64,000 bases of DNA from Streptantibioticus rubrisoli (GTDB lineage: Bacteria; Actinomycetota; Actinomycetes; Streptomycetales; Streptomycetaceae). Of the stretch, positions 48,785 to 57,403 are shown piece by piece. Made by a program: the position numbers and the translations under genes. Numbering within the stretch: position 1 is the stretch's first letter; each line of letters opens with the position of its first letter. The stretch spans positions 124,001-188,000 of the forward strand of contig NZ_JANFNH010000006.1 of the NCBI RefSeq assembly GCF_024436055.1, read 5' to 3'. The notes under the pieces were generated by a model. The model worked only from the letters and a program-made list of their open reading frames with translations, had not been told where the DNA came from and did no database searches.

Positions 48785-50749
48785 GTGTCCCCCATCTCCC
48801 GTCGCACGCTGCTGGGTTCGGCCGTCGCCGGTGGCGCCGCGCTTGGTTCCGGGGCGCTGCCCGGGGCGGTGCGGCAGGCCCTTGCGGCCACCGGGCGGCG
48901 CGGGCCGCACGGGACGCTGGACGATGTCGAGCATGTGGTGATCCTGATGCAGGAGAACCGTTCCTTCGATCACTACTACGGGACGTTGAACGGGGTGCGC
49001 GGCTACCAGGACACCTCGCTGGTGCGGCTGCCGAACGGGTCCGACGTGCTGCACCAGAAGCTGCTGGGCACTCTTGGCGGAACCACCCTGCTGCCCTGGC
49101 ACCTGGACACCTCGACCTCCGACGCACAGCGGATCTTCGACCTCGACCACTCCTGGAACGGCACGCACAGCGCCTGGGCGAACGGCCGGTACACCAACTG
49201 GATACCGGCCAAGTCCTGGTACACGATGGGCTACTACCGGCGCCAGGACATCCCGTTCCAGTACGCGCTGGCCGACCAGTTCACCCTGTGCGACCAGTAC
49301 TTCTGCTCCACCATGGCGTCCACCAACCCCAACCGGCTCTATCTGTGGACAGGAATGATCGACCCGCGCGGCACGGGCGGCGGACCGGTCACCGACAACA
49401 GCGAGAAGGGCTACACCTGGACCACCTATCCCGAGCGGCTGCAGTCCGCCGGGATCTCCTGGAAGATCTATCAGCAGGACGACAACTTCGACGACAACCC
49501 CCTGGCATGGTTCAAGCAGTTCCAGAACGCGCCCAAGGACTCCCCGCTCTACACCCGGGGCATGGTCAAACGCGGCCCCGACGACTTCGCGCAGGACGTG
49601 GCGAGCGGGCGGCTTCCGGCGGTCAGCTGGGTGGTGGCGCCCACCGACCAGTCCGAGCACCCCAACCATCCGCCCGCGCAGGGCGCCGACTTCACCGCGT
49701 CCTATGTGCTCGACGCGCTGGCCAAACATCCGCAGGTCTGGGAGAAGACGGTCGTCTTCCTCAACTACGACGAGAACGACGGCTTCTTCGACCATGTGGT
49801 GCCGCCGGTGGCCCCCGACGGCACGCCGGACGAGTTCGTGGGCGGCGCGCCCATCGGCCTTGGCCCCCGTGTGCCGATGATCGTCATCTCCCCGTGGAGC
49901 CGCGGCGGGCGCGTTGCCTCCGAGGTCTTCGACCACACCTCTGTGCTGCGCTTCCTGGAGAACTGGACGGGAGTCAAGGAGCCCAACATCTCCGCCTGGC
50001 GCCGCACCGTGTGCGGCGACCTGATGTCGGCGTTCGACTTCCGGCACAAGAACAGCACCGCGTTTCCCACACTGCCCGACACCAAGAAGCTGCTCGCGGA
50101 CCTCGCCGAGCAGGACAAGAAGGTACTGCCGCCGATCTTCCCCCCGATCGTCCAGACCTTCCCCGAGACGGAGCCCGGGGACCGGCCGGCGCTTCCGATC
50201 GGCTACCGGTTCGGCTCGTCGTCGCGTACGGACCCGGCGAAGGGCCTGCTGTGGACCACCGTGGACAACCTCGGCCGCCTCGGCGCGGGTCTGTCGATCT
50301 ACACGGTCAACCACCGCGCGTTCGGCGCCTGGCGCTACACCCTGCCGGTCGGCGGAACGGTCACCGACTTCTTCAGCGCGCAGGCGGTCAGCGGCGGCCC
50401 GTACGACATCGACGCGCACGGTCCCGACGGGTTCCTGCGCGGCTTCAAGGGCGATGTCCGCACCTGGAACGACCCCGCGAAGGGACACCCCGAGATCACC
50501 GCCACCGAGCATGCGGACGGTGTCCGGCTGACCCTGAGCAACGAGGGCGGCAAGCCGGTGGTGTTCACCGTCGAGGTGAACAAGGCACTGTTCGCGCCGA
50601 GTTCGGCGCCGCGTACGGTGACCGTCGCGCCGGGCGGCACCGCCCGTGTCGTGCTCGCGCCGACCTCCGCCGGGCGCTACGACCACACGGTGACGGCCGA
50701 CACCGGCGACGGCTTCGAACGCCGCTTCGCGGGGCGGCTCCACCCGTAG
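48785..50749 (+). CDS. Tat-exported phosphocholine-specific phospholipase C
   Basis: 654-aa phosphoesterase (non-haemolytic/haemolytic PLC family). Twin-arginine signal SRRTLLGSAV (Arg6-Arg7) with a hydrophobic Ala/Gly core to about 35. Catalytic and metal motifs: HVVILMQENRSFDHYYGTLNGVRGY near 50-74, YFCSTMASTNPNRLYLWTG near 174-192, NYDENDGFFDHVVPP near 322-336. Two C-terminal PLC-associated beta domains (about 470-650). GTG start with AGGAGG upstream. Secreted for phospholipid hydrolysis and probably phosphate scavenging. The island regulon ends just before it. Confidence 0.9.
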   Translation: MSPISRRTLLGSAVAGGAALGSGALPGAVRQALAATGRRGPHGTLDDVEHVVILMQENRSFDHYYGTLNGVRGYQDTSLVRLPNGSDVLHQKLLGTLGGTTLLPWHLDTSTSDAQRIFDLDHSWNGTHSAWANGRYTNWIPAKSWYTMGYYRRQDIPFQYALADQFTLCDQYFCSTMASTNPNRLYLWTGMIDPRGTGGGPVTDNSEKGYTWTTYPERLQSAGISWKIYQQDDNFDDNPLAWFKQFQNAPKDSPLYTRGMVKRGPDDFAQDVASGRLPAVSWVVAPTDQSEHPNHPPAQGADFTASYVLDALAKHPQVWEKTVVFLNYDENDGFFDHVVPPVAPDGTPDEFVGGAPIGLGPRVPMIVISPWSRGGRVASEVFDHTSVLRFLENWTGVKEPNISAWRRTVCGDLMSAFDFRHKNSTAFPTLPDTKKLLADLAEQDKKVLPPIFPPIVQTFPETEPGDRPALPIGYRFGSSSRTDPAKGLLWTTVDNLGRLGAGLSIYTVNHRAFGAWRYTLPVGGTVTDFFSAQAVSGGPYDIDAHGPDGFLRGFKGDVRTWNDPAKGHPEITATEHADGVRLTLSNEGGKPVVFTVEVNKALFAPSSAPRTVTVAPGGTARVVLAPTSAGRYDHTVTADTGDGFERRFAGRLHP

Positions 50750-50767
50750 CGGCCCGCAGGGGTGCGG

Positions 50768-51277
50768 TCAGGACATGGCGTCGGTGAACGCCTGGTACGC
50801 GGCGTCGTCGAAGAGGACGAAGCGGACCTCGTCCACCGACGTGTCCGTCTCCCGAACCGTGCGGACCGCGATCCGGGCGCCGTCGTCCATCGGCCAGCCG
50901 TAGACGCCGGTGGAGACCGCCGGGAAGGCCACCGTCCGCGCCCCCAACTCGTCGGCCACGCGCAGCGATTCGCGGTAGCAGGACGCCAGTGCGGCGGAGC
51001 GGTCCTCGCTCGCCGACCAGACCGGCCCCACCGTGTGGATCACCCACCGCGCGGGCAGCTTGCCCGCGGTGGTCGCGACCGCCTGGCCGGTGGGCAGCCC
51101 CCTGCCGTACTTCGCCGCCCGCAGGGCGCGGCACTCCGCCAGGATCTCCGGGCCGCCCCCGCGGTGGATCGCCCCGTCCACCCCGCCACCGCCCAGCAGC
51201 GAGGAGTTGGCGGTGTTCACGATGGCGTCGACGTGTTGGGTGGTGATGTCGCCTTTTGTGAGCGTGATGTGCGTCAT
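50768..51277 (-). CDS. Macro-domain protein (O-acetyl-ADP-ribose deacetylase type)
   Basis: 169-aa single macro domain: DAIVNTANSSLLGGGGVDGAIHRGGGPEIL near 17-46 (Asn/Asp-rich ADP-ribose loop), GQAVATTAGKLPARWVIHTVGPVW near 64-87 and FPAVSTGVYGWPMDDGARI near 120-138. The NANSSL, GGGGVDGAIH and STGVYG elements are those of YmdB/MacroD enzymes that remove ADP-ribose or acetyl groups. Complete. Convergent with the phospholipase gene. Confidence 0.9.
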   Translation of the reverse strand: MTHITLTKGDITTQHVDAIVNTANSSLLGGGGVDGAIHRGGGPEILAECRALRAAKYGRGLPTGQAVATTAGKLPARWVIHTVGPVWSASEDRSAALASCYRESLRVADELGARTVAFPAVSTGVYGWPMDDGARIAVRTVRETDTSVDEVRFVLFDDAAYQAFTDAMS

Positions 51278-51327
51278 GCCGTGATCGTGCCACCACGCGG
51301 GGCGCGGGCGTGTGATCGACTGCGGCC

Positions 51328-51653
51328 ATGGGTGCGGTTCTGCCGAGTGTCATCGCCGTGTTGGGCACGCTGCTGGGGTCCACCGTCACACACGCCCACG
51401 AGAACCGCATCGACGAGGACACGCCCGAACTCCAGGAACAGGTCTACAAGCTGCGCTACGCCACCTACGAGGCGATGTTCCGTGCCCGATGCTCACCGGG
51501 AGTCCTGAGCTCTCCCGGGTCGCCGAGCGGACGCTGGACGTGGTGGGCGCGCTGCACCGGGTGGAGGCGCGGGAGGAGTTGGACGCCGCGCGCGATGCCT
51601 CGCGGCTGGCCATACGGGACTTCGTGGCCGCGGCCACCCCGTACATCGATTGA
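51328..51653 (+). pseudogene. Frameshifted small membrane-protein gene
   Basis: The first ~50 codons in one frame encode MGAVLPSVIAVLGTLLGSTV (one membrane segment) and ELQEQVYKLRYATYEAMF, a pattern I associate with a common small Streptomyces protein. The expected continuation (ELSRVAERTLDVVGALHRVEAREELDAARD, ending DFVAAATPYID) is in a different frame from about 51485. A one-base loss, or a larger deletion, near 51475-51495 would explain this. Neither frame alone makes a normal protein. Either a pseudogene or a sequencing error. Confidence 0.6.
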
Positions 51654-51680
51654 CCACCTAAGGCGCGCGCCCTCAGGTGG
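51654..51680. terminator. Small bidirectional hairpin
   Basis: CCACCT (51654-51659) and AGGTGG (51675-51680) enclose GGCGCGCGCC, placed between two convergent genes. Confidence 0.5.
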
Positions 51681-51681
51681 A

Positions 51682-52515
51682 TCAGCGCGGAGTGATCCCC
51701 GCGAAAAGATCGTCCTCCGGAGTCCGCGTCGCCACCCGCGAGCGGGCCAGGACGTAGTTCTCCGTCGGCCACACCTCGCGCTCCAGGTCGCGGGGGTGGG
51801 CGAAGAACGGGTGCGCCGGGTCGGCCTGGGTGGCGTGGGCGCGGAAGGCGCGGTCACGTACGTCGAAGTACTCGGCGCACTTGACGCGCGTGGTGACGTC
51901 GAACTCTGGTGCCCAGTCGGGCCAGTTGGCGAGCAACTCGCCCAGCTGGGAGGCGATGCCGCGCTTCAGCATCGTCTCGTGCAGGGTGGCGAACCACTCC
52001 CTCTGGAAGGCGGCCAGGTAGTAGAGCTTGAGGGGCTGCGCCGGATCACCCTCCAGGGCGTCATGCGCGGCGAGGGCGACGCGGTGGGTCTGGATGTGGT
52101 CCGGGTGCGGATACCCGCCCGTCGGGTCGTAGGTGACGACGACGTGCGGGCGGAACTCCCTGATCACCTCGGTCAGTTCGGCCGCCGCCTCGGGCACGGC
52201 GACGGCGGCGAAGCAGTCTTCCGGCAGCGGTTCGCCGTCGGCCGGGAGGCCCGAGTCGGCGAAGCCGAGGAACCGCTGCCGTACACCGAGGACCTTGGCG
52301 GCCGCGGCCATCTCGCGGCGGCGGACCGCCGCGAGGTCGGCGTGGACCTCGGGACGGTCGAGGGCCGGGTTGAGGACGTCTCCGCGTTCGCCTCCTGTAC
52401 AGGTGACGACCAGCACCTCGGCGCCCTGTGCCGCGTAGCGGGCCAGGGTCGCGGCGCCCTTGCTGGACTCGTCGTCGGGGTGGGCGTGCACGGCCATCAG
52501 TCGGGGGACGGTCAT
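51682..52515 (-). CDS. mca: Mycothiol S-conjugate amidase (Mca)
   Basis: 277-aa LmbE/PIG-L-fold zinc hydrolase. Metal motif AHPDDE at 11-16 and HPDH near 145 (GGYPHPDHIQTHRVALAAHDAL), TCTGGERGD near 38, and the Mca-type C-terminus ATQADPAHPFFAHP..EVWPTENYVLARSRV. Cleaves mycothiol-toxin conjugates to mercapturates for export. The ENYVLARSR tail argues for Mca rather than MshB. AAGGAG precedes the ATG by six bases. Confidence 0.9.
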   Translation of the reverse strand: MTVPRLMAVHAHPDDESSKGAATLARYAAQGAEVLVVTCTGGERGDVLNPALDRPEVHADLAAVRRREMAAAAKVLGVRQRFLGFADSGLPADGEPLPEDCFAAVAVPEAAAELTEVIREFRPHVVVTYDPTGGYPHPDHIQTHRVALAAHDALEGDPAQPLKLYYLAAFQREWFATLHETMLKRGIASQLGELLANWPDWAPEFDVTTRVKCAEYFDVRDRAFRAHATQADPAHPFFAHPRDLEREVWPTENYVLARSRVATRTPEDDLFAGITPR

Positions 52516-52563
52516 CAACTGCTCCTTGTCGATCGGGCGGACATGTTCACGGATCGCGTACCA

Positions 52564-53970
52564 CTACATGTTCTTCCGGGCCGGGTAGTACAGCGCCGGA
52601 ACGAACGCCACCGAGGACAGCACCAGTGCCCATCCGAACGCGTACCCGTAGGCGGCGGCCGGGCCGGCGGCACTGGTGAGTTGGTGTTGCAGCAGCACGG
52701 TCAGCACCGCCGTACCCAGTGAACCGCCCAGCCGGTTGACGACGTTGACGGTTCCCGCCGCTTTGGGGGCCTCCTCGGGAGCGACCGCGGCGTAGACGGC
52801 CGACATGCCGGGCACCATGGCCAGCCCCAGACCGGCGCCGCGCACCAACAGGGCGGTGGCCAGCAGCCAGTTGGCCGGGCCGCGGCCGAGGAACGCGAAC
52901 GGCAGCGTGCCCAGCAGCGCGAGGGCAAGCCCCGCCAGCATCAGAGGGCGCGGCCCATGGCGGTCGCCGAGGCGTCCGGCGAGCAGTGAGACGGCCGCCG
53001 TGCCGACGGCCTGCGGCGCGAGTCGCAGACCCGCGCTCATCGCGTCAGCGCCGCACACCTGCTGGAAGTAGAGCGGGAGCAGCAGCATCGCGCTGTAGAG
53101 CGAGCCGCCGAGGACGAACGAGGACGCGGTGGCGGCGGCGAATCCGCGGCGGGCGAACAGCCGCACGTCGATCAGGGGCGTGTGGCCGCGTTGACGCAGC
53201 GCGTACCCGACGTACCCGGCGGTCAGCGCGGCGCCCGTAAGCAGGACGCCCCAACTCGACTGCGCGCAGCCGTACATCAGCGCGGCGAGGCCGGGAGCGA
53301 GCAACGCGAGTCCGGTCAGGTCGAGCGGGGTGCGGCCGCTGGGCCGCGGGGTGGTGGGCAGTACCCGGGCGGCGAGCAGGAAGGCGGCGATGCCGATGGG
53401 CACGTTGACGTAGAACATCCAGCGCCAGTCGAGGTTCCGCACGATCAGGCCGCCGAGCACCGGGCCCGCGACGGGGGCGAGGGTGATGGGCAGCACGGTG
53501 ACGCCGATGACCCGGCCGAGCCGTCGCGGTCCCGCCGCCTGGGCCAGCATCGACTGGGCGACCGGCTGGATCATGCCGCCGCCGATGCCCTGCAGCACTC
53601 GGAAGGCGATCAGCGCGGGCGCCGACCAGGCCGCCCCGCACAGAGCGGAGCCCGCGGTGAACAGCGCGACGGAGGCCATCCACACCGCCTTGCCGCCGAA
53701 CCGTTCGGTCGCCCAACTGGTGAGCGGCATGACGAGGGCGACGGCCAGCAGATAGCCGGTGGAGATCCACTGGACGGTGGTGAGCGGGCTGCCGAGCTCG
53801 CGGGCGACGGAGTCCAGGCCGACGCTGACGATCGTGGAGTCCAGGAGGGCGAGCACCGGACCGAGGAGCAGTACGGCGGCGATCCGCCAGACCGCGGCGT
53901 CCACACGGTCGCGGTCCGGGTCAGAGGCGGGGTGGGCGGTGACCCCAGGGAGACTTCTTAGCATGGACAT
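52564..53970 (-). CDS. MFS drug-efflux transporter (DHA2 type)
   Basis: 468-aa membrane protein with about 14 hydrophobic segments. N-terminal LLDSTIVSVGLDSVARELG and WISTGYLLAVALVMPLTSWATERFGGK (motif A-like) and GIGGGMIQPVAQSML (motif C-like GxxxG) are typical of the EmrB/QacA family. Exports drugs or metabolites with protons. Divergent from a TetR gene 72 bases away, so local repression is expected. No ribosome binding site; ATG at 53970 or the one at 53964. Not in the island regulon. Confidence 0.9.
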   Translation of the reverse strand: MSMLRSLPGVTAHPASDPDRDRVDAAVWRIAAVLLLGPVLALLDSTIVSVGLDSVARELGSPLTTVQWISTGYLLAVALVMPLTSWATERFGGKAVWMASVALFTAGSALCGAAWSAPALIAFRVLQGIGGGMIQPVAQSMLAQAAGPRRLGRVIGVTVLPITLAPVAGPVLGGLIVRNLDWRWMFYVNVPIGIAAFLLAARVLPTTPRPSGRTPLDLTGLALLAPGLAALMYGCAQSSWGVLLTGAALTAGYVGYALRQRGHTPLIDVRLFARRGFAAATASSFVLGGSLYSAMLLLPLYFQQVCGADAMSAGLRLAPQAVGTAAVSLLAGRLGDRHGPRPLMLAGLALALLGTLPFAFLGRGPANWLLATALLVRGAGLGLAMVPGMSAVYAAVAPEEAPKAAGTVNVVNRLGGSLGTAVLTVLLQHQLTSAAGPAAAYGYAFGWALVLSSVAFVPALYYPARKNM

Positions 53971-54042
53971 AAATTTAGGCTGGACCAACGAATCTGCACA
54001 AGGTTTTTTAGGTCGAACCCAGAAACTGGATAGGATGGGGCC

Positions 54043-54660
54043 ATGGCCCAGCTCCGCGAGCTCAAGAAGCAGCAGACCCGAGAGCGGATCTCGCACGTCG
54101 CGACGCTGATGTTCATCGAGCGCGGCTTCGAGCAGACCACCATCGCGGACATCGCCCAGGCCGCCGGGGTCTCCAAGATGACCGTCACCAACTACTTCCC
54201 GCGCAAGGAGGACCTGTTCTTCGACGCGTACGAGGAAGTGGTCGACGGACCGTCGCGTACCGTCGCCGAACGCTCCCCGGGCGAGTCGGCGCTGGCCGCG
54301 CTGCGCCGCAAGTACCTGGCGGACTGCGAGGCGCACGCCGCGCTGCTCGGCCGCATCAGCCCCGGCTTCGCGCGGCTGACCGTGGAGAGCCCGGCACTGC
54401 GGACGCGGCTGCGGGAGATCTACGACCAGCAGGAGCAGGCGCTGGCCAGGACGCTGATCGAGGAGGTCGGCGCCGAGGGGGTGGCGCCACGGGTGGCGGC
54501 GGCGCAACTGTCCGGTGTGCAGCGGGTGTTGTTCCACGAGGCGCGACGGCGCTGCGAGGCGGGACAGGACGAGGAGGAGTTCTTCACCGGGCTCGCCGCG
54601 GCGGCCAGGGAGGCATTCGGGCTGCTGGAGCCCGCGTTGGGGGACTACGCCGTCAAGTGA
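54043..54660 (+). CDS. TetR-family regulator of the adjacent transporter
   Basis: 205-aa TetR protein with ERISHVATLMFIERGFEQTTIADIAQAAGVSKMTVTNYFPRKEDLFFD at 14-58 as the DNA-binding domain and a C-terminal ligand domain. TAGGAT lies six bases before the ATG, so the transcript is probably leaderless. Divergent arrangement with the MFS gene is the usual repressor-pump layout. Confidence 0.92.
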   Translation: MAQLRELKKQQTRERISHVATLMFIERGFEQTTIADIAQAAGVSKMTVTNYFPRKEDLFFDAYEEVVDGPSRTVAERSPGESALAALRRKYLADCEAHAALLGRISPGFARLTVESPALRTRLREIYDQQEQALARTLIEEVGAEGVAPRVAAAQLSGVQRVLFHEARRRCEAGQDEEEFFTGLAAAAREAFGLLEPALGDYAVK

Positions 54661-54684
54661 CCCTCGGAGCCTTGCCGTTGCCGC

Positions 54685-55059
54685 TCAGGCGGACAGCGGG
54701 CGGGCCGTGTCGTCCACGGCGGCGTCCAGGTCCTGGAAGACCTCGAACAGGCGGCGTACACCCAGCGCGGCCAGCACCCGGTTGACGTGCGAGCCGTCCA
54801 CCGCGCCCTGGGCGGGCAGTATCAGCCGCAGGCGGCCGGTGCACGAACGCATCAGGCGGCGCGCCGCGATCAGCACGCCCACCCCGCTGGAGTCGCAGAA
54901 GCGCACGTCGGACAGGTCGAGCACCACGCTGCGCCGCCCCTCGGCGACCGCGTCATGGACGTGCTGCCGCACTCCGGGCGAGGTCACCAGGTCCATCTCG
55001 CCCGACACGCGCAGTACGGTCCAGCCGTCCCGCTGCTCCGCCTTGACTCTCAACGCCAC
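54685..55059 (-). CDS. STAS-domain anti-sigma factor antagonist
   Basis: 124-aa STAS protein: VLRVSGEMDLVTSPGVRQHV at 15-34, VVLDLSDVRFCDSSGVGVLIAARR at 45-68 with Ser57/Ser58 at the phosphorylation position. Acts as the SpoIIAA/RsbV-type partner of RsbW-like kinases; the ATPase at 41699 is one possible partner, but no pairing is shown. GTG start after AAGGGG. Confidence 0.88.
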   Translation of the reverse strand: MALRVKAEQRDGWTVLRVSGEMDLVTSPGVRQHVHDAVAEGRRSVVLDLSDVRFCDSSGVGVLIAARRLMRSCTGRLRLILPAQGAVDGSHVNRVLAALGVRRLFEVFQDLDAAVDDTARPLSA

Positions 55060-55349
55060 CGCTCACTGCCCCTTCGTCGGCAGGTCGTTCCGTTCCGGTT
55101 ACTCCGACCCTATGCCCAGCGGCGCGCCTTCCCGTTTAGGCCGCGGTCACACCCCCATAACAGCTCGTCTTCACCAGGCCTCTACTTGTGGCGGGTTGGG
55201 TACCCGTTCCGTACTCGCCGGTACCCATCGGGTGTTCGTTGTGGCAAAGCGGGGCGCGTTGTCAGACCCCGCGGCTACATTCGTTGGTGACGGATGAGTG
55301 ATGAGCGATGAACGTTGAGCGATGAGGTGAGCTGAAAGGGGGCGGCCGT
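55060..55349. other. Divergent promoter region with a short tandem repeat
   Basis: 290 bases between the STAS gene (minus) and the sigma factor gene (plus). At about 55290-55328, next to the sigma gene, GATGA units recur: GGATGAGTGATGAGCGATGA, then AACGTTGAGCGATGAGGTGAG. Otherwise nothing is recognised. Confidence 0.5.
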
Positions 55350-55949
55350 ATGGCGACACCCGCACCACCGCGCTGGGACCGCAAGATGCAGCAGCGGCTG
55401 GCCCGAGGGGAGGAGGCGGCGCTGTGCGAACTGTACGACCGCTTCGCCTCGCTGGTGCACGGGCTCGCGTACCGGGTGATGGGCGAGGAGGACGCCGCCG
55501 GCCAGATCACCCGTGAGGTCTTCGGGTACATCTGGGAGAACCCGGACGCCTACGACCCCAAGGAAGGCAACTTGCGTTCCTGGATAGCCACCCTCACCCA
55601 GCGGCAGGCGGTGCACCGGCTGCGGCGGTGTGAGGCGGACCGGATCAGGGCGGGCGGTGAGCGGACCTCCGAGCAGTTCGAGCGGAAGGTGTGCGAGGCG
55701 AACACCGCGGCACGCGCCGACTTCATCAAGAGCTCGATGCCCGCCTCTATACGCGACACCTTGGACCAGGCGTATCTGCACCGCCGTGACTACCGGCAGA
55801 CGGCCGCCGAGTTGGGCCTGACCGAGGACGAGGCCCGGCGACGGCTGCGGCTCGGGTTGCAGATGCTCTCCACCGCCATGCAGCCGGGGCCGTCGGCCGG
55901 TTCCGGCTCCGCGTCGGGCTCGGTGTCCGGCCAGGGCAGTCCGCGATGA
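55350..55949 (+). CDS. Sigma-70 family (ECF-like) sigma factor
   Basis: 199-aa protein. Region 2: EEAALCELYDRFASLVHGLAYRVMG at 21-45, then GQITREVFGYIWENPDAYDP and the -10-recognition-like NLRSWIATLTQRQAVHRLRR (73-92). Region 4: DTLDQAYLHRRDYRQTAAELGLTEDEARRRLRLGLQML (about 137-174). A Gly/Ser tail ends the protein. Region 2 is somewhat divergent. Its stop overlaps the start of the zinc-finger gene (ATGA), the common sigma/anti-sigma layout. Confidence 0.85.
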   Translation: MATPAPPRWDRKMQQRLARGEEAALCELYDRFASLVHGLAYRVMGEEDAAGQITREVFGYIWENPDAYDPKEGNLRSWIATLTQRQAVHRLRRCEADRIRAGGERTSEQFERKVCEANTAARADFIKSSMPASIRDTLDQAYLHRRDYRQTAAELGLTEDEARRRLRLGLQMLSTAMQPGPSAGSGSASGSVSGQGSPR

Positions 55950-57172
55950 CCGGGTCCATCGGGGACGGTCCGCTCGGCGGCGGGCCGGAGCGGAACGACG
56001 GCCCGCCGAGGCCACGGGTGCCGTGGCCGCGGGGTGCCGCAGAGGACGGTCCTCCGCTTCCGCCGCCGGTGCGGGCGACGGCGGCGTCGCTCGACCATCG
56101 GACGCTGAAGTCACTGCTCGGCGCATGGGCGCTGTCGGCGTGCTCCGCCGAGGAGACGGCGGCGGTGGAGTCGCACCTCACCGACTGCGCCACCTGCGCG
56201 GAGGAGGCCGTTCGGCTGCGGGACGCGGTCGGGCTGCTGCGGTCGGAGGACTCGCTCGACCTCGATCCGCTGCTGCGCGCCCGGGTTCTGGAGAACTGTC
56301 TGGGCCGTCGGCCCGCCCGGATACCCGTGCCCGAGTGGGCGGGTCCGTACGACGCGGAGACCGCGCGGCTCGACGCGCTGCTGCGGGACCTCGGGCCGGG
56401 GGACTGGGCCGCGCCGGTGGTCCTCGCGTGGCACCGCGGTACGCGGCGTGTCTCCGTCGCGGATGTCATCGGTCATCTGACCGCGGTCGACGGGCTGATA
56501 TGTGCCGCGCTCGGGGAGGACTCGGCACTGGGCGCGGAGGCGCCGCGGGATCCGACCGAGCGGACGATCGAGCACTGGCGCCGGTCCGGCGGGCGGACCG
56601 GCGGCGAGGTCCGTGAGGAGTGGCGGGAGCAGGGCCACACGCTGCTGCGCACGGTGTCCTTCGCCGGGCGGAGCGCGGGTGGACTCGACGTCAGCTACGG
56701 GGACTTCAAGCTTCCGTTGCGGGACGCGTTCGTGGACCGGGCGTTCGAGTGCTGGATCCATGCCGGGGACATCGCGGACGCGGTCGCCTATCCGTACGGT
56801 CCGCCCGCGCCGCGGCACTTGAAGGCGATGCTCAACCTGACGGCGCGGTTGTTGCCGATCGCCCTCGCCGGGCGGCGCAGGGCTGGGCTCGCCGCCTCTC
56901 CGGCGCGGTGGGTGGAGGCGGGGACACCGGGGCGTTCGGTCCATCTGGAGTTGGAAGGCGAGGGCGGCGGCGACTGGTTCATCCCGCTGGACTCGCCTGC
57001 GGCGGTGGGCTCCAGGGACGAGAGCGTGGCGCAGGTCGCGCTGGAGGCGACGGAGTTCTGCCAGTTGGCGGCCGGGCATCGGGAGCCGGAGGAACTGGCG
57101 GTGGGGCAGGCGGGGGATCGCCAGGCGATTCGGGATGTGCTGGCGGCGACGGCGAGCTTGTCGCGGATGTAG
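55946..57172 (+). CDS. Zinc-finger (anti-sigma-like) protein with a maleylpyruvate-isomerase-type domain
   Basis: 408-aa protein. After a Pro/Gly-rich N-terminus, residues 50-95 form a zf-HC2 domain with ESHLTDCATCAEE (His77, Cys81, Cys84). Residues about 118-300 match the DinB-like mycothiol-dependent maleylpyruvate isomerase N-terminal fold (AETARLDALLRDL, VADVIGHLTAVDGLI, HAGDIADAVAYP). It likely binds and restrains the sigma factor encoded upstream and may sense a thiol. Not a membrane protein. Confidence 0.85.
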   Translation: MTGSIGDGPLGGGPERNDGPPRPRVPWPRGAAEDGPPLPPPVRATAASLDHRTLKSLLGAWALSACSAEETAAVESHLTDCATCAEEAVRLRDAVGLLRSEDSLDLDPLLRARVLENCLGRRPARIPVPEWAGPYDAETARLDALLRDLGPGDWAAPVVLAWHRGTRRVSVADVIGHLTAVDGLICAALGEDSALGAEAPRDPTERTIEHWRRSGGRTGGEVREEWREQGHTLLRTVSFAGRSAGGLDVSYGDFKLPLRDAFVDRAFECWIHAGDIADAVAYPYGPPAPRHLKAMLNLTARLLPIALAGRRRAGLAASPARWVEAGTPGRSVHLELEGEGGGDWFIPLDSPAAVGSRDESVAQVALEATEFCQLAAGHREPEELAVGQAGDRQAIRDVLAATASLSRM

Positions 57173-57196
57173 TTCCGCCACCCGCCCCGCCCCTCC

Positions 57197-57242
57197 GGGG
57201 CTCCGCCCCGGAACCCCGCCAGGGGCTCCGGGGCGGAGCCCC
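57197..57242. terminator. Strong bidirectional hairpin
   Basis: GGGGCTCCGCCCCGG (57197-57211) and its exact 15-base complement (57228-57242) with a 16-base loop, between the convergent zinc-finger and purU genes. Confidence 0.85.
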
Positions 57243-57403
57243 CGGGAGCTACGGGCCCGGCCGTTGGTGCGGCCTGGGTGCGCTTGGGGGGTGCGCAGCA
57301 TTCGGTACCGCCGGTCGGCGCCGCGTCGGGGTACTCGCCATCGCGGCGGGAGTTTCTTACGGGCCGCAGCCCCCGGGAAGGGTAAGCGGGTGGCAAGGAG
57401 CCG

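Noticed and set aside
48649..50787. Long plus-strand frame overlapping the phospholipase gene
   Set aside because: It is Arg/Pro/Gly-rich nonsense in another frame of the phospholipase C gene, which has clear catalytic motifs.
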